Below are positions 1 to 10,031 of a DNA stretch of 64,000 nucleotides, piece after piece. Each line of letters opens with the position of its first letter. Position 1 is the first letter of the stretch. Origin of the DNA: Halichondria panicea (Eukaryota; Porifera; Demospongiae; Suberitida; Halichondriidae); NCBI RefSeq assembly GCF_963675165.1, contig NC_087378.1, positions 7,741,273-7,805,272 on the forward strand. The letters are read 5' to 3'. The notes under the pieces were generated by a model. It worked only from the letters and a program-made list of their open reading frames with translations, was not told the origin of the DNA and ran no database searches. The translations under genes and the position numbers were made by a program.

Positions 1-1651
1 CTGCCCTGAGTATTTTTGGGATGGCCAAAGATGCCTTTTACGTTGAAGGTTCCAATGCTTATTTTATGGAAAGAAGTGCCCTCTCGTGTATGCCATATGG
101 TATTGATGAGGCCACTGCACACAGCAAGCAGTTGGATGTTGTCAAGCTCATTGTCGACCTTCATGGAGCGGCTAAAACAGCCAATTTGCGTCGTGGTGCG
201 TTTCTTCCACTGTCTGTACCTGTCATAGCAACCAATGACAAATTGAAGGATGATCCAAGGTGTGTACATAATTAGAATGTTATACACCACAATTTTCATA
301 TAATTATATACAGCTATTTATACCTGCACTTTAAACTTTAATCACAGAGTGAAGAGCAGATGTGTGGAAATTTCCTTCCGAAGGCCAAAAGTTGGTCCCT
401 CTACCGTTGAGGAAAGAAAGTCGAGACGTGACTTAGAGAGTTCAATCATTAACGGAACGCCTTCTGGCATTCTTCACTGGGTGATTTCTCTAAGACAAGA
501 CCTCGAAAAAGATGGAGAGGCAGAGGTGGAGAGGATTTTGCAGCAGATCCTTCAGCTGCCTCAGTTTAGTGAACAACCCAGACTAGCGCAAAGCTGGGCT
601 CTTATTCTTTACTTTACATTCAAGGTAAGTTTATTAATTAGTGCGCATTTGTTGATTGTTATTGAACCATACATGAAATCAAGATGGTACGCGCCTGTGG
701 GAAGGATGAGCTGGAGAATGAAATAATGGCGTGTGTAACTCTAAATAGCACTGCAACTGAGGAAGGTACTGACAAAACTAGTTCTCTTGAAAGTGTTGTG
801 ACTGACACAGTCAGGGAAGTGCTTGAGTACTGCAATGGAAAAGTCATAAGACAGGTAATAATACTGTTAGTAATTGAGTGTGCTGTGGTGATACCTAATT
901 CTGGTTTCTGTTTACTTAATTAAAGGTGTTTCTAACCACTCATATTGGTGCTCTGAATGGCTTGCACTCTTACATAATAATATGCATACACTGTAACATA
1001 CATATATATATACAGGTACTCACCTTTGTCAGAACAAGGTTGATGGTAAGCAACCAAGAAGTTGTGGCAATCCATCTTTCTCACAACGGGCTGAAATTTA
1101 CTCATTCCCTTGATGAAATTAGAAATGCTGTCGACCAACTTGAGTGGGGGAAAGGCACGGACAGCAAAGATTTCCTGAATCCTACCAAACATAGTGGGAC
1201 GTTAATAAATAGGAAAACAAGTGATCGCGTAAGAGCTGCCAACATCTTTCTTAACAAACTTCCTAAAAATCTTCACGATGTACTTAGAAGGGGTAAGTTT
1301 GTCTTTACCTATTTTGTTTATAGTATCAGTGTCACAGAATAAACATTGTGTACACACGCAGTGACCGACCCTGAGACTCCATTGGCTGAAGTAATTAAGT
1401 GTGGGCTGGAAGTGGCTGAAAAAACTCCATGCAGTGAGGAAGAGGAAAACAGTGGGCCAGGCTTAACTACTGAAACAGAAGCTGTCGATGGGGACAAGAA
1501 ACATGCTACTGTAACAACATCACTGACTGAAACAGACGGTACATCTACTGATGGATCTGTCGATGATGGGGACAAGAAACGTGCTACAAGATCCTCGACT
1601 ATTGTGCCTCCTTTTTCCAAAAGACTTTGCAAGGGGAACAATATTTACTAA
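1..1651 (+). CDS. 3' part of an unrelated multi-exon gene with ATPase-like motifs (partial at left edge)
   Basis: Five exons join in frame: 1-259, 348-624, 684-854, 1016-1292 and 1362-1651 (TAA). Each junction has GT/AG ends and matching phase. The first exon carries a hydrophobic-acidic stretch PYGIDEAT, like a Walker B motif, and about 50 residues later VPVIATN, like a sensor-1 strand. The next exon begins KSRCVEISFRRP. This order suggests the C-terminal half of a P-loop ATPase/helicase domain; the P-loop would lie left of the window. The middle exons are helical. The last exon is acidic and Ser/Thr-rich and ends with a basic patch (DKKRATRSS, FSKRLCKG) that could be a nuclear-localisation signal. 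The protein family is not recognised; the ATPase reading is an inference from two motifs only. No CARD, ankyrin or 2A sequence links it to the array downstream. Confidence 0.6.
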
Positions 1652-1778
1652 CAATACTGGTTGAATATTATTCAGTGCGCTAAATTATATATAAGTGCAC
1701 GAAATGTGTTGTTTTGTTATAATCAATCTGTTGTCGTTACGTTCTACCATGCATGCATTGAATTGACAAATTTAATTA

Positions 1779-2925
1779 TAAGACTAACTCGACTCAGCAG
1801 ACTCGCTAGACTCTCCAGACTCTCCGGACTCTCCGGACTCTCCAGACTCTCCGGACTCTCCAGACTCTCCAGACTCTCAGGACTCTCCAGACTCTCCGGA
1901 CTCACTAGACTCTCCAGACTCTCAGGACTCTCGGGACTCTCGGGACTCTCAGGACTCGCTAGACTCTCCGGACTATAGCTAGACTCGCAGGACTCTCCAG
2001 ACTCTCCAGACTCGCAGGACTCTCCAGACTCTCTAGACTCGCAGGACTCTCAGGACACTCAGGGCTCTCCGGACTCTCAGGACTCCCAGACTCTCAGGAC
2101 TCTCAGGACTTGCCAGACTCTCAGGACTCTCCAGACTCGCAGGACTCTCAGGACTCGCCAGACTCTCCAGACTCCCAGGGCTCTCCAGACTCGCCAGACT
2201 CTCAGGACTTGCCAGACTCGCAGGACTCTCCAGACTCTCAGGACTCTCAGGGCTCTCCAGACTCTCCGGACTCTCCGGACTCGCCAGACTCTTCAGACTC
2301 CCAGGGCTCTCCAGACTCTCAGGACTCTCAAGACTCTCCAGACTCTCAGGACTCGCTAGACTCTCCAGACTCTCGGGACTCTCAGGACTCTCAGGACTCG
2401 CTAGACTCTCCGGACTATAGCTAGACTCGCAGGACTCTCCAGACTCGCAGGACTCTCAGGACACTCAGGGCTCTCCGGACTCTCAGGACTCCCAGACTCT
2501 CAGGACTCTCAGGACTTGCCAGACTCTCAGGACTCTCCAGACTCGCAGGACTCTAAGGACTCGCCAGACTCTCCAGACTCCCAGGGCTCTCCAGACTCGC
2601 CAGACTCTCAGGACTTGCCAGACTCGCAGGACTCTCCAGACTCTCAGGACTCTCAGGGCTCTCCAGACTCTCCGGACTCGCCAGACTCTCCAGACTCCCA
2701 GGGCTCTCCAGACTCTCAGGAATCTCCAGACTCTCCAGACTCTCAGGACTCGCTAGACTCTCCAGACTCTCAGGACTCGCCAGACTCTCAGGACTCTCCG
2801 GACTCTCCAGACTCCCAGGACTCTCAGGGCTCTCCGGACTCTCCAGATTCTCCAGACTCGCAGGACTCGCAGGACTCTCCAGACTCCCAGGACTCCTCAG
2901 GGCTCCTCAGGGCCAGGACTCGCTG
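1779..2925. repeat. 9-bp-period minisatellite with higher-order structure
   Basis: About 1.15 kb of near-continuous GACTCTCCA, GACTCTCAG and GACTCTCCG units. Because the period is a multiple of three, long open frames result: one frame reads PDS/QDS triplets (for example 2516-2977) and another reads LSR/LSG triplets. A larger repeat is superimposed: the rare variant GGACTATAGCTAGACTCGCA occurs near 1970 and again near 2412, about 442 bp apart. There is no splice context or start that supports a protein, so I treat it as satellite DNA rather than a gene. It separates the left-edge gene from the 2A gene array. Confidence 0.9.
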
Positions 2926-3513
2926 GACTGCGCGACACAGCGTATTCGTGATAATATTATTATTAGCCGCCCCCTAGGCTAGCTACGGTGCAATTATAAT
3001 GAGATTCACGGTCATTTTAACCCTTTCTACACAGGCTAACGTACTGCATTTAGCCACTTGTGTACTGATAAACCCTCTCATGTATCGAGTGTACCAGATA
3101 CTAGTAACCATTGGCTACATCCTCTGTCCTATTGGAACCAGTGGGTCCTTTTCAGCCTCCGCATGTAAGTTACGAATCGATGCAAAGGTTATTATTAGTT
3201 CTGTGTTTCACACCCAGATGCATCTAACTTTGTGATATGTCCGGTGCCAGTGGTGGATTTGAGCTGGACTGGATTGTTTCCGTGTGATCTGGGGTGGAGG
3301 GGAAGTGCCCTGGTCGTAGCTATTGTATCCGTGGTGTTTCTGGTGTCCTACTTGTTCATCAGAGCTTGCTTGACTCGCTGGAATCCACGGAGGATCATCA
3401 AACAGATAGTAAATTGCACAGTTAAAGGTCAGTTGATTATAAATTATGTGTTTACTAGATCAGTAGCGAGGATTCTTACGTTAATAATTAATTTTGTATC
3501 CTTCCTGTTTTAG

Positions 3514-3660
3514 AAAACGAGCGCAAAAGAGAAAGAGACAAGTTTAATGTCTCTCTTATAACATCTGTTTTGACTCCTGCTCTGAGTTTTTCTCTGGTGG
3601 TGTTTTTACACCATTTGCTGCTTCAGTGCGGAGATGTGGAATCTAATCCAGGACCTGGAA
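3514..3660 (+). other. 2A-like ribosome-skipping exon, unit 1 (DVESNPGP)
   Basis: Phase-1 exon of 147 nt. It has a charged start (ENERKRERDKF), a hydrophobic stretch, then LLLQCGDVESNPGPG. This matches the D-x-E-x-N-P-G-P core at which eukaryotic ribosomes fail to form the Gly-Pro bond and then continue. The intron starts four bases after the final Pro codon. The hydrophobic run just before the core would lie in the ribosome tunnel. Confidence 0.85.
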
Positions 3661-4122
3661 GTAAGTCACAGCTTGTCACTAGTCGACTAATAATTCTTGT
3701 TTGCAGACATTGGATATGAGAGAATGGTTTCTTGTGCTGAGAGGATTATTGAGCGCCTTTCCAGGGACCTCAAAAGAATAGCTACCTCACTGTTGTCTAA
3801 GAGACTGATATCTCACACTTGTATGAGGAGAGCAACAATAAAATTGGGGGAAACTGAAGTGGACAAAGCTAGAAGACTCTACACAACTGTTTTAGATGTT
3901 GTAAAAAATTATCCAGAGAGGTACGATGATTTCGTAGCGATACTTCGAGAGCGTGGAGGAATGTACACGGATCTATTGGAGATGCTTGAAATCAAAGGTA
4001 TATGATCACTGCTCCTCTTATTTATTAATACACTATCTTTTTTATTAGAGAGAAGTGAAGTAACAACTGAAAGTGAACCCATTCGCACTAGGGAGGAAGT
4101 TGTAGCAAAACATCGAAATGCT

Positions 4123-5416
4123 GTAAGTGCATGTGCCAATTAGTCAGTATGTTTGTTATGCCTCGAGGCGCAGCCGCACGAGGCATAACAAACGGTAAAG
4201 CTGACTGTGTGTGTGTGTGTGTGTGTGTCTATTCCAGTTTTAACTACCCAACGGTTACAATGCAACGACAAATAACAACTTCTATATAATTATAGGCTTC
4301 TATAGCCACGTTATCTTGGATTTTTTTCGTGGATTTGCAAACTAAAGCTTCTTCCTCAAGTTATGGCTAGAGTAAAGGCTGTGGCTCTTGCAGTCTCTTC
4401 AAAATCTTTTGTATCTTGTGAGTTAGCCTTGCACTAAAGCGCTAGCTATTTGTTAGCTACAAGAGTCAGAAAAGAACTGCAAAGCTACATGCATGTACAC
4501 TGCCAGAATTATCCCTTGTAAACTAAACTTTGACCTATTTGCAGATTTACCCCTTTTTTTAATTGTTCGTTGACAGGAAATGCATTAAAACTTATACTAC
4601 GTGCTTCTATCCTTCATTGTCACAATTGCAACAAACATTATATACAAATCTCTACTTCTTCTTGAGTGCAGCCATAGATTGAAGAGTTAGAGGGATAGGA
4701 AACGGTTGGTATCTCGAGTATAACATCCGCGCTACGCTGCGGTTTAATCGAGGCCATCACAACAATATCTATTTCTATACTCAGTGCATAATAAACTACA
4801 AGTAACTGTGCTTAGTCCGTGCAACTCACTTATATTTCAAGGTCTATACCTATTGTAGTAGTCATAACCAGCACGCTTACACGTTACATGTTCCAATAGC
4901 TCTAAAACAACATATAACTTTATTGGAAAGTCTCTTTTTACTGGGTGTGGTCAGTCATTACCAAGTACTACACGTGGCTCATGGACTAGGCGTGTTATAA
5001 GTTGCTGAAAGAGATGATGTCTCGAGGAAACACAGCTTTAGGAGTTACCCGGCAAAAATGTGCTTAATAGCCTCGTAACGCGGATAATTTTCGAGGCTCC
5101 ACTGCAGATTCAATGTAAAATCATCACGTGCACCACTCCGTTTCCTATCCCTCTAACTCTTCATCATATCCTGCTATATATGTCATACATTAGTGCTTTG
5201 TAATCTATGCTACCAAAGTGGTGCCAATCTTACAGTTAAGCCTGCATGCAGTGGTTTTATCAATTAATTGGGATACTACTGTACGTATGAGACGAAACGT
5301 GCATTGGACGTTAACACAAGACTTGGATGATTGATGTAGTGACTAACATATCAATGTCTTAGACCTCAGGCCAAACCATTTTATAAATGTTATCTGCTAC
5401 TGTCCCCCCCACACAG
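4123..5416 (+). other. Intron of unit 1 holding repeats
   Basis: This is the long intron between the short acidic exon and the Death exon. It holds a palindromic element around 4155-4190 (TTATGCCTCG ... CGAGGCATAA) followed by a GT run, and the 482-bp inverted-repeat element at 4681-5162. I see no coding exon in it. Confidence 0.6.
4681..5162. mobile_element. MITE-like element with 24-bp terminal inverted repeats
   Basis: The left end GAAGAGTTAGAGGGATAGGA (with AACG following) at 4681-4704 is the exact reverse complement of the right end at 5139-5162. The interior has no open frame. Size (482 bp) and structure fit a non-autonomous DNA transposon. The flanking duplication is unclear (possibly AT). 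Confidence 0.75.
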
Positions 5417-5537
5417 ATGAATCAAAATATACATCAGAGTGATTTGGGACAGGTTTATGAGCATTTGCTTCCTGCTAGGACCGAATGGTACAACTTAGGA
5501 CAGCAAGAAAGATATCACGGCTGGATATATCCCGATT

Positions 5538-6342
5538 GTAATAATAATAATTATTATACTCTTGCTAACATCACACTACTAACAATGTCCTCTATTCTAC
5601 AGCCACTCCCACCCCAGTGCCAAGGAGTTCTGATTGTAATAATAATATACTCTTGCTAACATCACACCACGTACTAACAATGTGCTCTATTCTACAGCCA
5701 CTCCCACCCCGGTGCCATGGAGTTTTACCGATTCTGATGGTAATAATATTATACTCTTGCTAACATCACACCATTAACAATGTGCTCTATTCTACAGCGG
5801 CCACTCCCACTCCCACCCAAGTGCCAAGGAGTTCTGATTGTAATAATATTATACTCTTGCTAACATCACACCACTAACAATGTGCTCTATTCTACAGCCA
5901 CTCCCACCCCAGTGCCAAGGAGTTTTACCGATTCTGATTGTAATAATATTATACTCTTGCTAACATCACACTACTAACAATGTGCTCTATTCTACAGCCA
6001 CTCCCACCCCAGTGCCAAGGAGTTTTACCGATTCTGATTGTAATAATATTATACTCTTGCTAACATCACACTACTAACAATGTGCTCTATTCTACAGCCA
6101 CTCCCACCCCAGTGCCATGGAATTTTTCCGATCTTGATTGTAATAATATTATACTCTTGTTAACATCACACCATTAACAATGTGCTCTATTCTACAGCGG
6201 CCACTCCCACTCCCACCCAAGTGCCAAGGAGTTCTGATTGTAATAATAATATACTCTTGCTAACACCACACCACTAACAATGTGCTCTAGTCTACAGCCA
6301 CTCCCACCTCAGTGCCAAGGAATTTTTTCGATCGCCAACTAT
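5538..6342 (+). repeat. Tandem array of eight in-frame mini-exons
   Basis: A unit of about 100 bp repeats eight times. Each holds an acceptor (TTCTACAG), a short exon and a donor (GTAATAAT). Exons: 5603-5635, 5698-5739, 5798-5839, 5898-5939, 5998-6039, 6098-6139, 6198-6239, 6298-6342. Lengths are 33, 42 or 45 nt, all multiples of three, and all are phase 1 on both sides, so any number can be included or skipped without a frameshift. Each encodes a Pro/Thr-rich segment such as STPTPVPRSFTDSD. The first donor sits inside the Death exon of this unit, which is thereby cut to 40 residues. Confidence 0.8.
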
Positions 6343-7186
6343 GTAGGTGTTATTGTGATACTGTGTTTGTGTCAATTGCTACATACTTAGCCACTCCCAT
6401 TGTGTACGAGGGGCAGACCAATATTCCCCTAATGCATATGAAGTACCATATCACATTACATGTCAATAGCTAACATATTTCCATTCCATACAGTCCCTTC
6501 AGCTCAGCTTCCAGAACCAGTCTACTCCCCATATGCCCCACATTATCAAGGTATGCATATCAACACATTCCCAATGCTACAGATAGTTCAATGGAGTTGC
6601 TCTTTTCCAGAGTCCTCTCCAGAATACAAGACAATGCTGTCCTGCACACCACAGCTCAATAACATCATAGCTCAAGACCCACAGAGAACCTGTAATGAGA
6701 TGATTGCAGCTGGTCTCATTCAGTCAGTTCACGTACGAGAATTTATCCGCCACCCCATACATACTGACCGTGCTAAGGCAACCAAGTTGGTGGACTTCAT
6801 GACGGATCGAGTCAAAACCTCTCCCTCTGACTTTGACAAGTTTATGGATATCATGAAAAGATTGTCCTGGACTGAAGACATTGTAGGCATCCTCCAGGGA
6901 AAACTGGTGAATTACGTGTAGCTTAAATGTAATAGCTGCATGCATTAATTAGTTTTTACTTAATTTTAATTAGTTACTAATTAGTAATTGTCTAATAGAG
7001 AGGGTGGACTCCTCTGATGTGGGCTTCCCGGGATCCCAGCATGCAGACTATCTCGGAGAAGTTGCTGGCAGAATGTTGCAGTAAGAAAGCTGACATTGAA
7101 GTGGTGAGAGGCTACCTGGAGCAAGAAGACTGTGACGTCAATATCAGGGATGATTATTGGGTATGTAATATGGTGTATGGCTATAC

Positions 7187-7250
7187 TTGTTATGCCTCGG
7201 TGCACATGCGCAAGCGAGGTATACGGTAGTGTGTTTGTGTGTGTGTGCTA
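7187..7250. repeat. Short palindromic GAGGTA/TACCTC element with GT tail
   Basis: ATGCCTCGGTGCACATGCGC then AAGCGAGGTATACGG and a GT run form an imperfect hairpin. Copies sit in the same ankyrin intron of gene 2 (about 14463), gene 3 (about 24119) and unit 4 (about 33606). Separate copies lie near 4157, 11265 and 49614. The shared position means the insertion predates the gene duplications. Confidence 0.7.
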
Positions 7251-8400
7251 TAATAGCTAGTAGTAGCTTTATGTTATGTAGCTTTGACACCTCCACCGAT
7301 GCATTAGCACCAGCGGTGCTTTCATTTGTATAATGGCCCTTGTACTGTAGCTCCAGTGGAGTCCATTGATGTGGGCTCTTGAGAACAAACACCTCCTGAA
7401 GTACAAGCCTCAAGTTCATATTCAGGACATGGTATTCCTCTACTAATGGCAGTGTACAATGTATAACATTGTGTGTGTGTACAGAAAGGGGTCTCCATTG
7501 GTGCTGGCCAGTAGAGCAGGAGACCTGGAGATATAGTGCAGGGAATAGTGGCACTGGGAGCAGAGATTGACCTGGCCACAAATGTGAGTGAGACAATACC
7601 TGCATTGTGTGTTATGGTATTAACTGTCTAACGGACTCCTCTGATGTGGGCTGCTCACGAGGGTCATGCTGAGGTGGCTACATTTCTACTGGAGAAGGGA
7701 GCATTTGTGGATTTTCCAATGCAAATCTATACTGCCACCTGTAGCATATTGTCTCTGCCGGCCTTGCAGCTGTATAGCTGTTCCTATTCAGCTAACAGTT
7801 CTATCGATATATTATATAGGACAACGCAGTTTAATTAAACTTTCGTATTAAGCTTTGTTGTTTAGCCCTTACAACGAGTATTGTCGGTAACAGACAACTT
7901 CTCAATCTGCTCTCTATACGAGATAATTGATGGCCCCGAATATTGATGCTGCTCTATAATAGCACAACAAGAACTCATTTGCATTATTATAGTCTCGCAA
8001 ACTTAATTGTGCGTAAAACGACTATAATGAGTAGGAAGAGTATGCAACTCCCACTAACCGTAGTAAGCATTCTGTCTAACCTACATCACAACCACAGTCA
8101 TGCTGTCGTAAGTTCTTAAAATTAATCTGCGATGAACGAATGGATGAATAAACGTTAGTGATGATTACTACTAATTGCTTTTTCTTATCAGCATTGTTAT
8201 TGTTATTGTTGTATCTCAAGTGGCTGTGGTTACATGCAATAGTGAGTTTGCCTCCTGTGTACAGTCTATTGGAGGTAGCGTACTCTTCCTCTTGGTCTTA
8301 TCTGTGTTATATGACTCTTTCTGTAGCTACAATTCTTTGCTTTTGGCTCATGTACTTTTTTATGCACTCGGCATTTGTCATGGATCACAGCAAAGGCTTT

Positions 8401-8820
8401 TCTTATTTCGCCCCATAATAATTATAAGTTTCATTGCAATGCTGTGAATAACCCCACCTCCTATCAACAGACTAGTGAATGCTATCAGTGGAGAGGGGGG
8501 TGGAACAACCTTACTTTGTTCATGCTATGAATGGATGAATAAACGTTAGTGATGTCTTATTTCGCCCCTAAGTTTCATTGCAATGCTGTGAATAACCCCA
8601 CCTCCTGTCAACAGACTAGTGAATGCTATCAGTGGAAAGGGGGGTGGAACAACCTTACTTTGTTCATGCTATGAATGGATGAATAAACGTTAGTGATGTC
8701 TTATTTCGCCCCTAAGTTTCATTGCAATGCTGTGAATAACCCCACCTCCTGTCAACAGACTAGTGAATGCTATCAGTGGAAAGGGGGGTGGAACAACCTT
8801 ACTTTGTTCATGCTATGACT
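8401..8820. repeat. 144-bp tandem repeat, three copies
   Basis: The unit beginning TCTTATTTCGCCCC and containing GGGTGGAACAACCTTAC recurs at 8401, 8555 and 8699. The second-to-third spacing is exactly 144 bp. The first copy carries a roughly 10-bp AT insertion and the third diverges after 8818. No coding potential. Confidence 0.85.
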
Positions 8821-9022
8821 GATGTTATGTACCTAATCTATACGCACTTTAATTATTCTTATACTTGGTTATATAATTCTACTGGCTTTATGTCATATTT
8901 TTCTACTTTACGCATGCAGGTGATGCTGAGAAGTCAAAGGCAGTATCTTACAATTGCATTGTTTAATACAATTTTAATACTGTATTGATGTATTGTTGTT
9001 ATTCTTTCTAATGTTTGAAATT

Positions 9023-9167
9023 GATTTAGCACAATACAATCAGCACAACTGTTTCAGCACATTAGAATTCAGCACATGTGCCGGTTTAGCACATCAGGTT
9101 GTTTAGCACATGTGCAAACGTGCTAAAACTGAATACATTCGTTTAGCACGGTTTTCTGTGCTAAATC
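9023..9167. mobile_element. Small AGCACA-rich inverted-repeat element
   Basis: The ends GATTTAGCACA (9023-9033) and TGTGCTAAATC (9157-9167) are exact reverse complements. Inside, TTTAGCACA and related words recur in both orientations. The length of 145 bp fits a very small MITE. Confidence 0.6.
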
Positions 9168-9238
9168 AGCATGTTTTTTTTCTCTGTGTATAGATTATTG
9201 GTTCAGTGATTGATCATATACCCTGACTTTTGTTATTG

Positions 9239-9800
9239 TAGATCGAGGCACATTATGGGATTCCTTTAGGCCGCAAGAAGTCAAAGAAGACAGAGGTAAA
9301 AAATTGTCTTTGCGCTAAGTCATGGTTTGTTTGATTGATAATTGATAATTATGCATTATTTTCTTGTAGGAATCGACTGAAGATCATAGTGATGTTCTGT
9401 CTGTTAAGAAGTCCAACCACGTTCAGAAGAAGCTTGCTGCCAGGAAATCCACCTCCAAGATTGACCCACACGTAGAGGAGCAGTTCCTCACTGGAAGACT
9501 TCTAGGTGAGTGGTGTACATGTCTGGAACCCTGTCATTTAGGATGTGTGTTGTCGTTGTACAATTTGGGAGGGGGCTGAGTCTTCTTTGTAACTTTTTTA
9601 AGAATAGGCTGGCTGTGTAAGTTAAAATATAGTTTAGTATGCAACTAATCCATTATATCATAGATTATGTATGTGTCCACTGTCTGCAGCGTGCGGTGTC
9701 ATCTCAACCAGGGCAGAGTGGCCGGTGTGATGGGTACATTTTAGAGGGCAAGGAGCTCGAGTTCTATCAGAGAAAACTCAAGTCCAAGAAGGGAAAATAA
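9239..9800 (+). pseudogene. RPS8: Ribosomal protein S8 (eS8) 3' fragment, copy 1
   Basis: Three exon-like blocks: 9242-9295 (EAHYGIPLGRKKSKKTE), 9371-9505 (ending KIDPHVEEQFLTGRLL) and about 9691-9800 ([19 protein letters not shown] to KSKKGK, TAA). This matches the C-terminal half of eukaryotic eS8. Introns are retained, so it came from DNA duplication, not from a processed mRNA. It is broken: one base is missing at the start of the first block and one extra G follows CGTGCG in the last block. The stop codon overlaps an AATAAA. The 5' exons are missing. Confidence 0.85.
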
Positions 9801-9923
9801 ACTCTATCATGAAACTGTTTTCATTATGTCATCTTGTAATTTTCCTGGTGTTTGATGTCTTGTGTTATGATGTTTTTGATGGATTCTCACAAGTTTATTC
9901 ATGTATGAATAAACATTTAATAA

Positions 9924-9970
9924 GGGTGTGACAACACCACCCATGTAACATGGGTGGTATTGTCACACCC
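9924..9970. promoter_or_regulatory. Palindromic site upstream of gene 2
   Basis: GGGTGTGACAACACCACCCA at 9924 is mirrored by TGGGTGGTATTGTCACACCC ending at 9970, giving roughly 22-bp arms around a one-base centre. It lies about 60-110 bp before the ATG of gene 2. Only the right half is kept before genes 3 and 4 (about 21930 and 31434). It may be a cis-regulatory palindrome or a relic insertion; the conserved position favours the promoter region, but no factor is known. Confidence 0.4.
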
Positions 9971-10031
9971 AGTATTTAAATGGCTACTGATTTTGAATTT
10001 TGAAGGCCATTAGCTGAGCTGGAAAGAAAGC

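Larger units (their letters stand above)
2999..7720 (+). pseudogene. Unit 1: 2A-CARD-Death-CARD-ankyrin gene, 3' truncated and frameshifted
   Basis: Exons that join in phase: 2999-3164 (ATG at 2999), 3218-3427 (membrane segment), 3514-3660 (2A, core DVESNPGP), 3707-3997 (CARD), 4049-4122, 5417-5537 (Death domain, first 40 residues only), eight mini-exons 5603-6342, 6494-6550, 6611-6906 (second CARD), 6999-7160 and 7351-7431 (ankyrin). The first exon lacks the usual MRSSGNKS start. Instead it reads MRFTVILTLSTQANVLHLAT, which looks like a signal peptide, before rejoining the family sequence. The ankyrin exon at 7495 lost two bases and meets a TAG after nine codons; the next one (about 7632) lost its splice acceptor and its first codons. 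Homology ends near 7720, so the GTPase, Ig and last Death exons are absent. The 5' half is intact enough to encode a short 2A-CARD protein; the gene as a whole is broken. Confidence 0.7.
7721..9230. other. Non-coding spacer with tandem repeats
   Basis: Homology to the gene family stops near 7720. What follows is AT-rich DNA containing the triplicated 144-bp repeat (8401-8820) and the AGCACA element (9023-9167). Two overlapping hydrophobic open frames at 8158-8447 have no family support. No convincing exon is present. Confidence 0.6.

Noticed and set aside
2110-2977. PDS/QDS-rich protein as a real gene
   Set aside because: Open frame follows from the 9-bp period. Other frames are equally open, and no promoter, start or splice support is seen.
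5603-6342. CRISPR-like array because of regular 100-bp repeats
   Set aside because: Whole units repeat with no unique spacers, the genome is clearly eukaryotic, and each unit carries splice sites and a coding mini-exon.
8158-8447. Two overlapping hydrophobic open frames
   Set aside because: Both frames are hydrophobic because of T-rich sequence. There is no homology to the array, no splice sites that lead anywhere, and the 3' end runs into a tandem repeat.
9239-9800. Functional ribosomal protein S8 gene
   Set aside because: Only the 3' exons are present, and each of the four copies carries frameshifts or stops.
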